A stretch of DNA of 64,000 nt from Populus alba (GCF_005239225.2 NC_133299.1:13999154-14063153), one strand, 5' to 3'. Counted from the stretch's first letter, positions 1 to 10,640 are shown. Translations and numbers: made by a program. The notes: generated by a model not told the origin, from the sequence alone.

Positions 1-820
1 GAAGTTAGATTGTCAGTGAATTGCATCACAAGTTTTTTTTTTTCTACTTTTAATGTAATGAAAAACCATATTTGGTTAGCATGAGTCAAACGGGTATGTG
101 AGATTTTCTGGTTACAATATATCCTAGCTCCGCCCATCCATGTCATATCAAACTAGTATGTATCTGCGATTCCAGTTTAACTGCCTGTTAGAACTCCTGA
201 ATTGCATCTCTACTATCAAAATGTTTATGATCCATTCATGGGTCCAAATCATGACTTCATGGAGAGAGAGAGAGATGCTTTTAGGAGATGACATGGCAAA
301 GAGGAGGTTCATATGATACTTGTAAACATTCTTTTGGGCTTGAGATATAGGCTAAGGTCTCTACGAAATACTTTCTTGCACTTGTTTGTGTATATCGAAT
401 TGCTTTTTCCTGCCACCTTGCACCAGGTCTTCCTAAAATCTCAATCTCTTTTAGGCTGGGCACAAAAAGGGGACCGTGGGAAATGGTCTGGGTGAATTCG
501 CAACAGGAAAGCGAGTGAGATGGCTCAACAGTGTAGGCTTGTGATGCCATACGAGGACAGGGTCCTACAACATGGCGCCAAGAGTACTCAAGACGAGATA
601 TTGAAAACCATCGAGCAACACCCATCGGTGCGCCCTAGATCATGCTGTCTTAATGGAACTTGAAATGGATTGCATCTTTGTTGATGGAGGTGGCTGTTAA
701 AGGGTTGATTATTACTGAACTCACTTGTTACGACAGTGGCTGATTTTAGAAATAGTGAGCTAGAACAAATTATTGTATATGGAGAATTCTAGTTAGGAGC
801 TGAAAAGCCATTTTTTTCTC

Positions 821-886
<66 letters not shown>

Positions 887-1254
887 TGTAATGAGAGGAC
901 AAATCTAGACAGAAACTTGCCAAGATTTTGCAAGAGCTATAGAAATGCTCCTTTTAGCATCTCTTACGAGTGATTGTCAGCATATTGTACGAGATTGTTC
1001 CCCTCTCAAAGGAACTACATATTCTATAGAAATGACATGCATACGAAGTCAGAAAAGCTTTGTACAAGATTGTTAAAATTCTCTGCTGGGAGTTCAAAGA
1101 GATTGAATTGCTACAGATCCTTCCACCGCAGATAGAGTAAAAGAGAGACATATATATCAGGCTAAGGTTCAAAAATTACAGCTAGCTTTAGCACCATCAA
1201 TGGTACTCGCCGCTAGATACCAAAGCAACTTGTTTTATTGATACTCGAATATTA
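1..1254. other. Intergenic / 3' flank; weak coding-like stretch near 450-645 (+)
   Basis: No gene is recognised. On the plus strand a polypyrimidine-AG precedes position 453, and two short open frames follow. One ends GEFATGKRVRWLNSVGL and stops near 543. The other runs MAQQCRLVMPYEDRVLQHGA and stops near 663. Either could be the last exon of a gene starting left of the window, but nothing matches a family I know. The rest is ordinary AT-rich DNA with a TA microsatellite. Confidence 0.25.
824..882. repeat. (TA)n microsatellite
   Basis: About 29 uninterrupted TA units, seen directly. Confidence 0.95.
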
Positions 1255-2814
1255 CTAGAATTGTAATTCATGGAACCAGGGATCAAGCAATTCCGGCTCT
1301 CCAACTAAGCCCCAGTTGATGTCCTGCTTCAACAGATCAAAATTACAGCCCCCACCTAAATCTGCCTCCTGAATGAAGCTCAAGCTCCCTGGTAGATTGG
1401 TTCCTGGGCTCTGCAACTGGCAGGAGAGTTCAGGTGGCCGTCCACTCTGTAACTGGCAGGGGAGTTCAGGTGGCCTTCCACTCTGTAACTGGCTTGCAGC
1501 ATGAACCTCGCCGTGAACATACCCATAATTCCTCTCTGCCTTTAAAGCAAAACTGTCAGAAATACCTTGGACAGAAGGCTTGATATCAATTTCCGGATTG
1601 CATAAACCCAGGTTTATGTCATCATGCCTGGCCTCAAAGTGGTTAGAGTCAGCATGAACCTCGCCGTGAACATACCCATAATTCCTCTCTCCCTTTGAAG
1701 CACCACTGTCAGAAATACCTTGGACAGAAGGCTTGATATCAATTTCTGGATTGCATAAACCCAGGTTTATGTCATCATGCCTGGCCTCAAAGTGGTTAGA
1801 GTTACCACCTGTCAAGCCTGAAAACACTTCTCCCGTCGTTAATGGCATCTGAGCATCATAGAAAGATTTGCGATCAGTTCTCATATCATGGTCGGAATAC
1901 AAGCATTCATGGAGTCTGCTGCTCAATCTGGATTCCGCAATCTCATTCTTTAATTTATTTTCTACATTTTCAGTCTCATTCTGCAAGAAATCATATCTGT
2001 CGTCGATACCATGACAGCCCCAAGATTCCACAATTTCTGCAAGTTCTCCATCCATTTCTGCAAGTTCTCCATCCATTTCTCCCCTCAATACGGGTGCTTC
2101 AGCTTCAACATGATGAGAAGACATCCATTCATTTGTTAAATCCCATCCCTCAGCTTTCAACTCCCTTCCACTGCTCTCTGCCACCTGAAATTTCTCAACT
2201 TCCTCCTCCGATTCATTGACAGCGTAAATCCCAGAAGAGCCTGATTGTTTATTTACTTCTCTTGACCCACAACTACCCATCTTCAATCTCTCAACCATAT
2301 TATCCTCATACTGATCCAGTGTTGTTTTAGACTCGGTTGCAGTCATCGAAGACGATAAGCTATCCAACTGACCCCCTGATTCATGAGAGTAGTCTGGGAA
2401 ATTGAGTATGGCATTAGGACCATACATGGCTCTTGCAGCATAATCATAAGCACGAGCAGCTTCAACAGCAGTAGAAAATGTACCCAGCCAGAGTCTAATT
2501 CTTCGTTTGTTCGTTACGCTGCCTTTTTTGACAGGCTCTCTAATTTCAGCAACCCACTTGCCCCAAGTTCTCTGCCTAACACCTCTATATCTACAGCTCT
2601 TATTCTCAGGGCCACCTTTTCCTTTCATGCAACCTTTCTTCGACCCCTTGCCTGGAACCTTGGTTATCTGAAGCTTGTTGTTTTTCTTCCACTTTGCAAG
2701 TGTATCTTCTATTGATTCACAACCATTCCGCCTTCTCAGCCACTTCTTCTTGTTCTTGCTGCTAAACCCAAGCGAAGAACTCTGTCTCAACGAATCTTCC
2801 ATGTCAATACTCAT
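1255..2814 (-). CDS. DREB2: DREB2-type AP2/ERF transcription factor
   Basis: Predicted dehydration/heat-responsive transcription factor that binds DRE/CRT elements in the nucleus. From ATG at 2814 it is 519 aa. A basic stretch [10 protein letters not shown] lies at about 20-29. The DREB2 signature [10 protein letters not shown] is at about 62-71, and a single AP2 domain spans about 75-140 ([39 protein letters not shown]). Val14 and Glu19 of the domain are the DREB-type residues. The C-terminal half is acidic and contains three tandem duplications. The frame is open to 2844 but has no ATG there, and TTTTAG just upstream is a splice acceptor, so 2814 is the first ATG after a 5'UTR intron (2835-2990). 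Odd points: an insertion of about 8 residues in the AP2 domain after REP, and a length well above DREB2A (about 335 aa). Family is clear; orthology to a named DREB2 is not. Confidence 0.9.
   Translation of the reverse strand: MSIDMEDSLRQSSSLGFSSKNKKKWLRRRNGCESIEDTLAKWKKNNKLQITKVPGKGSKKGCMKGKGGPENKSCRYRGVRQRTWGKWVAEIREPVKKGSVTNKRRIRLWLGTFSTAVEAARAYDYAARAMYGPNAILNFPDYSHESGGQLDSLSSSMTATESKTTLDQYEDNMVERLKMGSCGSREVNKQSGSSGIYAVNESEEEVEKFQVAESSGRELKAEGWDLTNEWMSSHHVEAEAPVLRGEMDGELAEMDGELAEIVESWGCHGIDDRYDFLQNETENVENKLKNEIAESRLSSRLHECLYSDHDMRTDRKSFYDAQMPLTTGEVFSGLTGGNSNHFEARHDDINLGLCNPEIDIKPSVQGISDSGASKGERNYGYVHGEVHADSNHFEARHDDINLGLCNPEIDIKPSVQGISDSFALKAERNYGYVHGEVHAASQLQSGRPPELPCQLQSGRPPELSCQLQSPGTNLPGSLSFIQEADLGGGCNFDLLKQDINWGLVGEPELLDPWFHELQF
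1409..1496 (-). repeat. 36-bp in-frame coding repeat (2.4 units)
   Basis: Units at 1409-1444, 1445-1480 and a partial at 1481-1496 encode copies of [12 protein letters not shown] near the DREB2 C-terminus. Confidence 0.9.
1498..1803 (-). repeat. 153-bp in-frame tandem duplication in DREB2
   Basis: 1498-1650 and 1651-1803 are nearly identical (only a handful of differences). Each encodes 51 residues beginning [15 protein letters not shown]. The reading frame is kept, so the duplication lengthens the acidic C-terminal region. Confidence 0.95.
2033..2074 (-). repeat. 21-bp in-frame tandem duplication in DREB2
   Basis: Two exact 21-bp units (2033-2053, 2054-2074) encode MDGELAE twice. Confidence 0.9.
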
Positions 2815-2834
2815 TAAAGACGTTGAAGCTTGTT

Positions 2835-2990
2835 CTAAAACCACAAAATGAAAAGGTTATGAGAACAAAACCCCATGTGTTTCTCGTAAAAATCTCAAGA
2901 GAATCCAGTCTTTGCTTACGATGAAAACAAGTTAGTAACCGCTAATAAAAATAACCCAAGTTGTCTGAAGTCGAAAAACAGAGAACTCAC
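2835..2990 (-). other. 5'UTR intron of the DREB2 gene
   Basis: On the minus strand the donor TTTTG|GTGAGTT is at 2991/2990 and the acceptor GGTTTTAG|AACAAG is at 2835/2834. The upstream exon (about 2991-3100) contains no ATG, so translation should begin in exon 2. Intron length would be 156 bp. Predicted from sequence only. Confidence 0.65.
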
Positions 2991-3270
2991 CAAAAGTAAC
3001 TTGATTGATACCCTCCTTACCTTCCCTTTTCTTTCTTCTAACTCCTTCAAGTGTCCTTCTTCCTTTTACTTTTGTCTATTGAGGTTTATCTAGGGTTTTA
3101 GGAATATAAGTTGGTGCTCGTGTTCTTGTGCGGAAACTTTGCTGGGAGGACTTATCTTCGATGCGAAGTAACGATTGTCTACTATTACTCTTTCAGATTT
3201 CAGGACTTTAGGAGGGAATGGATATGCTTGCACTTCTGCTTTTATAGTCCCAAGATAGATGATGCTTTGT

Positions 3271-3332
3271 TGACGTGGCCCTGTAAGACTTTGTCGTGGC
3301 TTACATTTAGCCAACGCATAATACACGTGGCA
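3271..3332. promoter_or_regulatory. Candidate bZIP/ABRE sites upstream of DREB2
   Basis: TGACGTGGCC at 3271-3280 and ACACGTGGCA (G-box CACGTG at 3324-3329) lie about 460-520 bp upstream of the DREB2 ATG. These match ACGT-core sites of bZIP factors (ABRE, UPRE-like). Known DREB2A regulation includes ABRE-binding factors, so stress input is plausible, but function here is inferred. Confidence 0.4.
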
Positions 3333-3419
3333 ATACCCCATTACTTGCTTCATGTCATTTTCTTGGAGATCAAGACATCGCGTCTGATATTTTCTTCTGC
3401 GTGGTCTATCCAATAAAAT

Positions 3420-3750
3420 ATCAATTTGGGCCGAATTGCGGCTATTTACTAGAGCATCAAATCTGGGAAGAAGAAGATAAAAAGAAAAGGTAAAGGAGAG
3501 GAAGCGTCAAATTTTTCTACTTTTCTGTCTTGACAAAGGCCAAGGATCCGTGTAACTTCTATTTTCTTTCTTTTTTTTACGCGTTGTTTTTATGTTACAT
3601 CACAGCATGTTTTTTACTTTTTAAAAATTAAATTAATGTTTTTTTAAAATATATTTGATTTACTGATATGAAAAATAAAAAAATATAAAAAATATTATTT
3701 TAATTTATTTTTAATTAAAAATCACTTTTAAAAAAACACATGGACTATAA
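3420..3750. repeat. AT-rich region with degenerate MITE
   Basis: 3600-3740 has the pattern of a dispersed A/T-rich miniature element (runs such as AAAAATATTATTTTAA and TTTTTAAAAAT) that recurs near 17.1, 39.2, 39.7, 43.7 and 44.4 kb. No gene is seen. Confidence 0.45.
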
Positions 3751-4101
3751 TATCAAACACGCATTAAAATAAAAATCTCCAATGTATATTTAATTTGAAT
3801 ATAATAAATATCAGCTTGAATTAAATACATATTTATCCATGTATTTATATTTCATGTGGAATAATAAATATAGATACATGCATAAATATCCGAGATATGA
3901 TGCATATGGTAAAAGTAACTAATATCAAACATGTATTAAAATAAAATTTTCTGTATATATTTAACTTGAATATAATAAATATAAGCTCGAATTAAATACA
4001 TATTTATCCATATATTTATATTTCATGTTGAATAATAAATATAGATACCTACATAAATATATGAGACATGAGACATGATGCATATGGTAAAAATAACTAA
4101 T
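3751..4101. repeat. Two tandem copies of a ~172-bp AT-rich unit
   Basis: Unit 1 starts TATCAAACACGCATTAAAAT at 3751 and unit 2 TATCAAACATGTATTAAAAT at 3923. Both contain AAATACATATTTATCCAT and end in GATGCATATGGTAAAA. Confidence 0.85.
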
Positions 4102-4189
4102 TTTATTACCGTTTAGGTAAATAATAGTGTATTTGCATGCACCCCATATTAAAGAAATGTTAAGAGTATGAAGATTTTTTTGGCAATGT

Positions 4190-5960
4190 TACAGTTTGAT
4201 CTTGAAACCTGCCAATTTGACTCATTACTTGGCTCAAGTTTTGAATTAAACCGCGTGAGAGCTGATCTAAAGTGAATTATTCAATTTAATGAGTCCAAAG
4301 ATGACTTAGATAACCATTAAAAATATGATATAGTTTTTTAAAAAAACTTTAAGACAATAATTTGTTTTCATATTGAGATAATATTAGATTGGATTGATGT
4401 TGGTCACCCTACGACTTGGGTTATGAACTCAATAGATTTAATAACTTTGTTGTTTTTGTAAATTTTTTTTTTGTTTAATTTTATGATGATATTAGATATT
4501 TTTAAAATCGAGCATTAATCCTAAACAAACATTTATTTAAGATTATAATAACCTTATAGAAAATAGAAAAAAATAAACTATGAATTTGATTTCTCAACCA
4601 ATTCAATATTGAATAAAAGTGAAATAAAAAAAACAATTAAAAAAAATTAAAGGACTAGAAAGAAAAAAAAAAAATATCAACATGTCAAACTCGCAAATTG
4701 GATAATGGACTCCATTAGAATTAATAACTTGTTTTTCTTTAAAAAATATTTTTTATTTAAATATATGATAACAAAAATAAACAATAGGCAAAATCAAGTA
4801 TCAAACCAATACTGAGACTTTTTTTAAGACTATGATAACTTCATAAAAAATAAAACAAAACAAAATATAAAACTATATTCTCAATCAGTTCAATATCAAA
4901 TGATGAAATCGAAAAAAATAAATTTATATAAAAAAAAACGACTTTCTAAAATTTAATAATATATTTTTTTTGAAACTATTTTTTTAATTATATGATAAAA
5001 AAAATGGACAATTACATAATTGAGTTCATTTAGAGGGGAAAAAAAAAGGTAACCCACAAATTAGGACAACCAAGGTTATCTCACCAAACTCGCAAGTTGA
5101 GTAATTGACTCTATAAAGCTTATTAACCAAGGTTTTTTTTTTGTTCATTTAACTAGTTCGTTCTTGAAACCTGTCAACTCGATTCATTGTCTAGCTTGAG
5201 TTTCTAATTAAACTGCGAGAGAGTTGATCCAAAATGAATTATTTAATTTAATGAATCCAAAGACAAATTGGATGACCAAAAAAAATATAACATAGTTTTT
5301 TTTAAAAAAACCTTAAGACAACAATTTGTTTTTATATTGAGACGATACAAAATTGGATTGACCTTGATCACCTTACAAATTCTATTTCTTAACCAATCCA
5401 ATATTGAATAATAGTGAAATAAAAACAATTTAGAAAAATTAAAGGACCAGAAACTAAAAAAAATATATTACATTTGATGGGTAAATCAATTAAACCCGTG
5501 AATTAGCTAACCCAGGTTAATACATCAAATCACAAATTGGGTATTGGACTCCATTGGAATTAATAACTTGTTTTTTTTAAAAAAAATCTATTTTTTATTT
5601 AATATATAAAAATAAACAGTGGCAAAATCAAAGTGTTAAACTAATATTGATATATTTTTTAAGACTATAATAACCTCATAAAAAACAAAACAAAATAAAT
5701 TATAAAATTCAATTATCAATCAATCCAATATCAAAGGATAAAATAAAAAAAAATTAAAAAAAAATTACACGACTTTTTAAAATTTAGTAACATATATTTT
5801 TTTTCAAAACTATTTTTTTAACTATAAAATAAAAAAAATAAACAATCACATAATTAAATTTAATTAAAAAATAAAAATACTAAACCCACAACCCAGAGAT
5901 ACCAAGGTCATTGATTTTACAAAGCTTATTAACCTAGTTTTCTTTTAAAATTATTTTTTA
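4190..5960. repeat. Two diverged copies of a ~960-bp AT-rich repeat
   Basis: Copy 1 begins near 4193 (GATCTTGAAACCTG...) and copy 2 near 5155 (GTTCTTGAAACCTGTCAA...). The landmarks recur in the same order: 'aattaaactgcg', 'ttaatgaatccaaaga', 'ttggattga', 'ttctcaaccaat'. No coding capacity is seen. 5960-6400 is further repeat-like DNA including a G13 run. Confidence 0.75.
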
Positions 5961-6168
5961 TTTAATTTTTTTTTTAAATTGACCATAGAATGATGGTATG
6001 ATATTTTTTTTAATACCAATCCGATACTGGAATATCTTTTTTTTGATAATTCTAAAACCTATAAACATTACTAAATTAGAAAAAAAAAAATCAATAACCA
6101 TAATAATAATAATAAAAAAGGGTCAAAATGCAATAGTGCTAATAAATGTGGGGGTGCTAATAAATGTT

Positions 6169-6181
6169 GGGGGGGGGGGGG
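6169..6181 (+). repeat. G13 homopolymer
   Basis: A run of 13 G in otherwise AT-rich DNA, just after a short direct repeat GCTAATAAATGTNGGGGG (6137 and 6157 areas). It is prone to length error in assembly. Confidence 0.8.
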
Positions 6182-6595
6182 ACACTAGGCGAATGAATAT
6201 AGTGGAAACCAAACATGATAGTACAAATTGCCATCCCTAGGCAATGGTATCAGAACCAGACCGGACTGGGTGGTCTGACCGTTCCGGTTTGGTCTTAAGA
6301 CCAATTAAGATCTGGCCCAGTATTGACAGGATGAAAGGCACAGTGTCAGCGCCTGAGCACAAATGAAAAATTCAATAAGCAGAGATCAAAGCACCATAAC
6401 CATAACCATTTGATTTCATTTCTTTTCTAAACCAACATCAAGTTCTCAGTTCTCCTTGTATAAGCAAATTCAAGATAGCACAAAGCAACGATTTTAATAC
6501 AATGAAAGTGTACAGTGTACACAAACTCAAAAAGAAGGGGGTAATGAGCCGTTCTGAAAATCCACCGCAAAGCAGTTGCTGGTATCATCTGCGGT

Positions 6596-6712
6596 TCAAT
6601 GATAATCAGGCATCTTGAACTCCCGCCACAAATATACAACAACGGTAGCAATCAATACTAATTTCTTGATTACAGATCCTCCCAAACAATGGCTACGTGA
6701 TTGGGCACCTTC
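6596..6712 (-). CDS. Candidate terminal exon with hydrophobic tail (Abraxas-like gene, alternative 3' end)
   Basis: On the minus strand a long pyrimidine tract ending TTTTTGCACAG leads into an open 117-nt exon starting at 6712. It encodes 38 residues and a stop at 6596-6598. The segment VIKKLVLIATVVVYLWREFK is hydrophobic and flanked by basic residues, like a short tail anchor. It starts in phase 0, the same phase in which exon 1 of the Abraxas-like gene ends (8217). Exon 1 could therefore splice straight to it, or via exon 2 with a weak internal donor. Alternatively it belongs to an unrecognised gene, or is 3'UTR. The splice context is good, but the family is unknown. Confidence 0.45.
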   Translation of the reverse strand, partial: EGAQSRSHCLGGSVIKKLVLIATVVVYLWREFKMPDYH

Positions 6713-6719
6713 CTGTGCA

Positions 6720-7912
6720 AAAAGATTCCCCCAAAACAACAGGGCAGGAGGAAAAATGAGAGATCTAAAGCGGACCAGCTTCTAACATTTCAACCAAGTG
6801 CTAAGAAAATTCAAACTTCGATGTCAAATGGAAGATCACTCTTTTCAGTCAGCTTACAAAGAAAAATGGTACCAAAATCTAATAATTTGTTAAAATGTAA
6901 GATTACTAGGCCACAAACACAAAGACAGTTTCTACTAGAATCATGACTACACCTTCACAACAGTCTATACTGCCTCAAAGCCACGGACAAGATTATAGGG
7001 TATCCAGGAGCAAAGTTGCAAATGAATAAAGAGATTTCTGAGAACCATTCAAACAAGTTTTCTGAGGCTTAGGTTCAAACGGATATTATAGACTGCTATA
7101 AAAAATAACAGGGACCATGAACAGTAGTTAGAGATGAGTCTCAATTCAAGCGTTACAATTTAAAAAGGGAAATCATGACACCATAACACAGAGAGAATTG
7201 ACTTGGCTAAGTAGCTAGCTAATGTAGGATAAACTCGAAATACCATAAACAGCTTTGTCATAAGTGGAAACCATACACATCAAGCTAAACAGAGAAACAA
7301 TTTGTTCATAAAATGTTGTGAAGCTATAGGGAACCCGTGTTTTTATTCTTACACATGAGTCTAGTCCCTCTTCAGGCAAGTTAAACTTAAAACCATATAA
7401 AGAAGTAATACTTGGATAAGCCTAATCGGATTCTTTTGATCTTTAAGCACACATGTGACTCAAAAAGTAAGAACTACATTAAAGAGAAGTTCAGGAGCTA
7501 ATGTGAAAAGGGGAAAAAAAACATATGGTGCACAAATATTTTATACAAAGATGAGCACAATATATGAACTCTAGCTTCCTTGAAAAACCAGGAAAACTTG
7601 TATAGACCCCGTGAAGTAAATTATAGTGAACTTGAGAGCATAAGAACTCGAGTATTCTCACACAACAAACTCTCAACATATTGCGAAATGGATGAATTTA
7701 TGCTAGTTCTCTATCCAATTTCTCACTGTGACACACAAGATTCAATTCATAAATCTTGTAACCCATCATTTATTCATGTTGCAGTTATTATGATTGTAGC
7801 CGCTCTGCATTGAACTCTATTTTCTAACAAAATACCACACTTAGTTTTTTTTTTTTGTTTTTTTATAATGCAGCAAAGAAAAGAAAAACCTCAGCAAAAG
7901 AAACAAAATTAC
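6720..7912. other. Intron / 3'UTR of the Abraxas-like gene; no other gene seen
   Basis: No convincing exon on either strand. Position 7913 carries a good minus-strand donor (ATCAG|GTAATTTT), 35 nt beyond the stop in exon 2. This suggests the transcript continues through a long 3' intron to the acceptor at 6713/6714. Confidence 0.45.
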
Positions 7913-7947
7913 CTGATACAATAAGAAAAAAAAAAGGACTGAAGCAG

Positions 7948-9092
7948 TTATTCTGGTACAGGCCTGGCAATTTTGTACCTCAGTTTCCTATTATGATTTT
8001 CCTGCCAAAAGTTCAAAGCAAACATCAATGCCATTCAAACCCATCCAGGACAAACATGCCTAATCCACAAGGCAGAGTTCAATATACTTAATCTTTCTGC
8101 CTTCTAAATTTCTAATTGATGATTGGCCATGACAAAATACAACTATCAGCACTGTAAACCATTATTAAGAAGCTAATCACAAAATGCATGCACAAATACA
8201 ATTATCCAATGCTTACCATATCCAACACCTTAGCATTACTCTTCTCAACTTGCCTAGCCAAACTATCAAGCTTACCCAACATTTTCTCATACAAATCCTC
8301 CAAACTCATTGTAGAATTCACCGTCTCCGATCCCATCAACTTCCCTAAATCCTTAACAGAAAACCCTTCTGCAACCATATCCAACTCCTTTTGATCATTT
8401 AAAACCCTCTCCATCCTATTCAAACCCTCCCCCACCTCATCATTCATCGCCGATGCACACTTTAACTCGGGAAACGGCGAATTAGGGCTAAAACACCCGT
8501 AGTTTCCTCGAAAATCCGGCCCAATGTTATCAATCCCAATCGATTTCGGGTCAAAACACCTTGAATTAACCCGAAACTGATACGCGCGATATTCATGCGT
8601 ATGATACAACAACTCGCCTTGTACTGGCGTGGTAAACAACAAAAATACGCACGGATTCAAATCCTTCTCACCCTTCGCCGCCGTCTTAAGGCGGCTCAAA
8701 GATTGCGAAACGCAGAATTCCCTCATCGAAGGGCGGATTGGGGACTTCCTTCTCGCGGAAAACCAGCCGAGGAAATTACTGCTGCTACTGCTACTATTGC
8801 TTTGATGAGTTGTTGAGGAGACGAGTCGGTGGAGCGTCACTGAGTCGACTCGGCCGAGCGAGTCGTAGAAGGAGAGAGGGATGTTAGGGCAGAAGAAGGA
8901 GGTAATCGTAGCGATTAGGTTAGAATCGGGGTTTTGGGGAGTGTTGTCGTCGGTGAGGGTAGAAGGGGTGAGATGGGTTACGTGGCCGAATAAGAGACCG
9001 TCCACGTCGCCGAGGGAAGTGGTGATGCGGTGCATCAAGGCGGATAATGTGGGGCCTGATATTGTGATCTTTTGGAATGGAAGATCGTCCAT
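7948..9092 (-). CDS. Abraxas/FAM175-like MPN-domain protein (BRISC/BRCA1-A scaffold subunit)
   Basis: Exon 1 is 9092-8217 and ends ...KVLDM before donor GTAAGC. Exon 2 is 8001-7948 after acceptor TTTTGGCAG and adds ENHNRKLRYKIARPVPE and a stop, giving 309 aa. The N-terminus (ISGPTLSALMHRITTSL, DVDGLLFGHV) and the domain that follows fit an MPN fold. I do not see a JAMM zinc-binding motif (HxH...D), so it would be a non-catalytic scaffold. The C-terminal part from about residue 222 is helical, with heptad-like leucines (KMLGKLDSLARQVEKSNAKV), matching the coiled coil by which Abraxas binds the BRCC36 deubiquitinase. Family knowledge: Abraxas/Abro1 scaffolds K63-specific deubiquitinase complexes. 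A GA repeat occupies the 5'UTR. The alternative last exon is listed separately. Assignment is from remembered family pattern. Confidence 0.72.
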
Positions 9093-9104
9093 GGCGAGAC
9101 AGAT

Positions 9105-9137
9105 AGAGAGAGAGAGAGAGCGAGAGAGAGAGAGAGG
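9105..9137. repeat. (GA)n microsatellite in 5'UTR of the Abraxas-like gene
   Basis: GA repeat interrupted once by GC, located 13-45 bp upstream of the ATG (9092) on the plus strand, i.e. CT-rich in the transcript. Such CT/GA tracts are common in plant 5'UTRs. Confidence 0.9.
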
Positions 9138-9359
9138 GCTAGGTATTGGGAGAGAAGAGTGTGTTTTTTGGGTTTGAGGGAGAAGATAAGAAACGGTGTC
9201 GTTTTAATGGCTGGGCAATTGATAAATACTGTGTTTGGTTTGAGAAAAAAGGAGGGAAGGGAAGAAAAGGAAAGAGAGATTATTGGCTTTTTACTTTTCC
9301 TCCCATTATTAATATAGTTATTAAATTCAGTTTGGCCCATGAACTAATAGAAAAAACTT

Positions 9360-9760
9360 AGGATTTAGAGAGTGATTCGGGTTGAATATTCAATTGAATT
9401 AGATAATATATTGATTTAGTAAAGTTTTAATTTATCAAAAAAAAAATTATATAATTTAATTGATTTGATAAAATTTTATTTTATTTTTATTTTAAAAAAT
9501 AAAATAATAATTTTTAATTAAAATAATTGATTCAAGTTTGATTGATTGGTAATTCATAAATAAAAGTCTATGGACACCAATCATAAGCATGATTTCTACC
9601 TTATATTATATTTTTTCTTTATGAACAATTCCTAATTTTACAATAAATATTGCAAGAATCAAAGAATCTGTGGACTTCCCTCATATATAGTTAACCTTCC
9701 AAAATAAATTGAAAGCCAAAATTAGTCGTTTTTTACTCCTAAAAAGTATAGGAAAATGCT
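9360..9760. other. AT-rich intergenic DNA
   Basis: No gene or clear element is recognised. Confidence 0.5.
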
Positions 9761-9769
9761 AGATTTTTG

Positions 9770-9892
9770 CTTAATCTCCTGTACTTGCCACCAAAGAACT
9801 TGTCGGAACCGCTCTAGTTTCAATGCATCAAGCAACTCATCATCGCTAATGGTTGGTGAATCCCTCATGAGCTCTAAATCACACTCGATGAT
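9770..9892 (-). pseudogene. Decayed fragment of the IMK2-like kinase C-terminus
   Basis: The minus strand reads DLELMRDSPTISDDELLDAL, clearly related to [20 protein letters not shown] in the intact receptor kinase about 1 kb away (10645-11273). After that the fragment lacks roughly 60 bp of the parent, then resumes with a VQEIK-like match. Only the last part of the kinase exon is represented and there is no ATG-initiated gene. It looks like a partial tandem duplication followed by decay. Confidence 0.75.
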
Positions 9893-9909
9893 GGCTTGCT
9901 TGCTCATCA

Positions 9910-10640
9910 GTCATCAAGTAGTGTGGAAGAAGAGAGTGGGCAATGTAATTTGTGTCCTTCTCAATTGTTATAATTTGTTGTCATGTAAGGAGGAAAACTC
10001 TTTTCAATAAAGATAATGATTCTTAAACCAATTTCAATCTTTTCTGCAAAAAAATTCCTTTTTCAGTTTTGATTCGGAGAAGAATCCGGGTCATATGGTG
10101 TAATTAATTGATTAGGTTTTAAATTTATTTTTCAGAGGTTACAGTTCAAGTTCCACAAATCTCAAAATTACTGGAGATTTATATGACCATTAACTTCAGA
10201 ATTTGTGTAATGAGTCGAAATATACACAAATTAACTCAAACACTCACGTTAATAATAAAAAAATAAAACTAGGTTTAACTTTGAGTTGGTTTTTTTTAAA
10301 CTAGTCATCAACCCACAAGGATAAGTACATTTAATTTAGTAAACTATGTGAGAGACAAAAACATAACTGTGAAATTTGATAATTTTGATTATTTAAGATT
10401 TTTTCTGTTTACTAACAGAATAATGAATTGAAAGAATACATTATTATCCCAATAAAAAAGATTACATTTTTCAAAAGAACTCACTGGCTTGTATTTACAT
10501 ATAGTAGACAAGAATATAAGAATTAAAGAATTTGAATTCTACCCCCTCCCCTCCCCTATGATAGAGCGCACCACCTTGTAAAGCAGCACAAATAAACTGC
10601 AACAAAACATGATTTCTTGCACACAAAAAGAATAGGATTA
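9910..10640. other. AT-rich intergenic / 3' flank of IMK2-like gene
   Basis: No coding signal. The segment next to 10640 is the 3'UTR of the receptor kinase. Confidence 0.5.

Noticed and set aside
2815..2844. Ten extra N-terminal residues for DREB2
   Set aside because: The extension starts at GTG and lies directly behind a splice acceptor; plant translation should start at ATG 2814.
6241..6265. ATGGTATCAGAACC as a copia primer binding site
   Set aside because: Only the motif matches; no LTR end, gag or polypurine tract is seen nearby.
6701..8091. Small plus-strand frames across 6.7-8.1 kb
   Set aside because: Low-complexity, no splice support, and opposite to the Abraxas-like transcript.
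8881..9361. Arg/Glu repeat proteins on the plus strand
   Set aside because: Translation of the GA microsatellite and antisense of the Abraxas-like exon.
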